Shown here: piece after piece, positions 63,914 through 64,000 of the stretch
How positions within the stretch are numbered: the first letter of the stretch is position 1
Layout of the letters: each line of letters opens with the position of its first letter
NCBI GenBank assembly: GCA_958496175.1
Contig: OY292277.1
Span: forward strand, 27,757,282 to 27,821,281
Source: Sisyra terminalis
Taxonomy: Eukaryota > Arthropoda > Insecta > Neuroptera > Sisyridae
Reading direction: 5' to 3'
DNA: 64,000 nucleotides
The notes under the pieces: model-generated
What the model was told of the DNA's origin: nothing
The model's database searches: none
Seen by the model: only the letters and a program-made list of their open reading frames with translations
Made by a program: the position numbers and the translations under genes

Positions 63914-64000
63914 ATATATAAAAATCTCGTGTCACGGTGTTTGTAGCCAAACTCCTCTGAAACGGCTGGACCGATTTTCATAAAATTTTCAATGTATATT
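63914..64000 (+). repeat. Start of a common insect interspersed repeat, cut by window end
   Basis: Reads ATATATAAAAATCTCGTGTC, then ACGGTGTTTGTAGCC, then CTGAAACGGCTGGACCGATT. The last core is shared with 14,166-14,190. Family not certain (Helitron-like is possible). Confidence 0.45.

Overview
This window looks like nuclear DNA of an insect. It is very AT-rich. It has a Drosophila-like histone quartet, a spliced 2-hydroxyacyl-CoA lyase gene with short GT-AG exons, and many transposable-element (TE) relics. Histone-5S rRNA linkage is known in several arthropods, including some weevils, so a beetle is possible, but I cannot fix the order or species.

Layout. (1) 1-13,970: histone/5S unit, copy 1, in the order H2B(-) H2A(+) H3(-) H4(+), a fossil reverse transcriptase, 5S rRNA(-), then a long non-coding spacer. 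(2) 13,980-22,870: TE-rich loop holding ends of one repeat family, an LTR relic, a foldback MITE, a dead Tc1/mariner element and gag/RT debris. (3) 22,875-33,673: copy 2 of the unit, inverted. (4) 33,674-35,165: a 1.5-kb centre. (5) 35,166-50,118: copy 3, direct again. The three units form two successive large inverted repeats. No H1 gene is visible. (6) 50,120-53,523: further TE sequence. (7) 53,719-54,083: a small three-exon gene I do not recognise. (8) 54,158-61,844: six-exon 2-hydroxyacyl-CoA lyase (HACL1-like) on the minus strand, ending in the peroxisomal signal SKL. (9) 61,845-64,000: its upstream region, with two MITEs.

Main discovery. All three 5S rRNA genes are interrupted at the same place, 5S nucleotides 31-45, by one family of jockey-like non-LTR retrotransposon. 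Copies 1 and 3 carry nearly identical full-length elements of about 4.7 kb. Each has a gag-like ORF1 with three zinc knuckles and an ORF2 with AP-endonuclease and reverse transcriptase. Copy 2 carries only the last 253 bp of the element. Each insertion lies in the same orientation as the 5S gene, ends in a poly(A) tract, and is followed by a renewed start of the 5S sequence at nucleotide 31. This gives target-site duplications of 10 bp (copy 1) and 13 bp (copy 2). The copy 3 5' junction is a patchwork of repeated 5S fragments. Repeated use of one site points to a 5S-specific element parasitising the histone/5S array.

The histone genes are arranged as divergent pairs (H2A/H2B and H3/H4) sharing short TATA-containing promoters. 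All end in a stem-loop plus purine-rich downstream element, as expected for U7/SLBP-type processing. Several loops differ from the usual metazoan loop.
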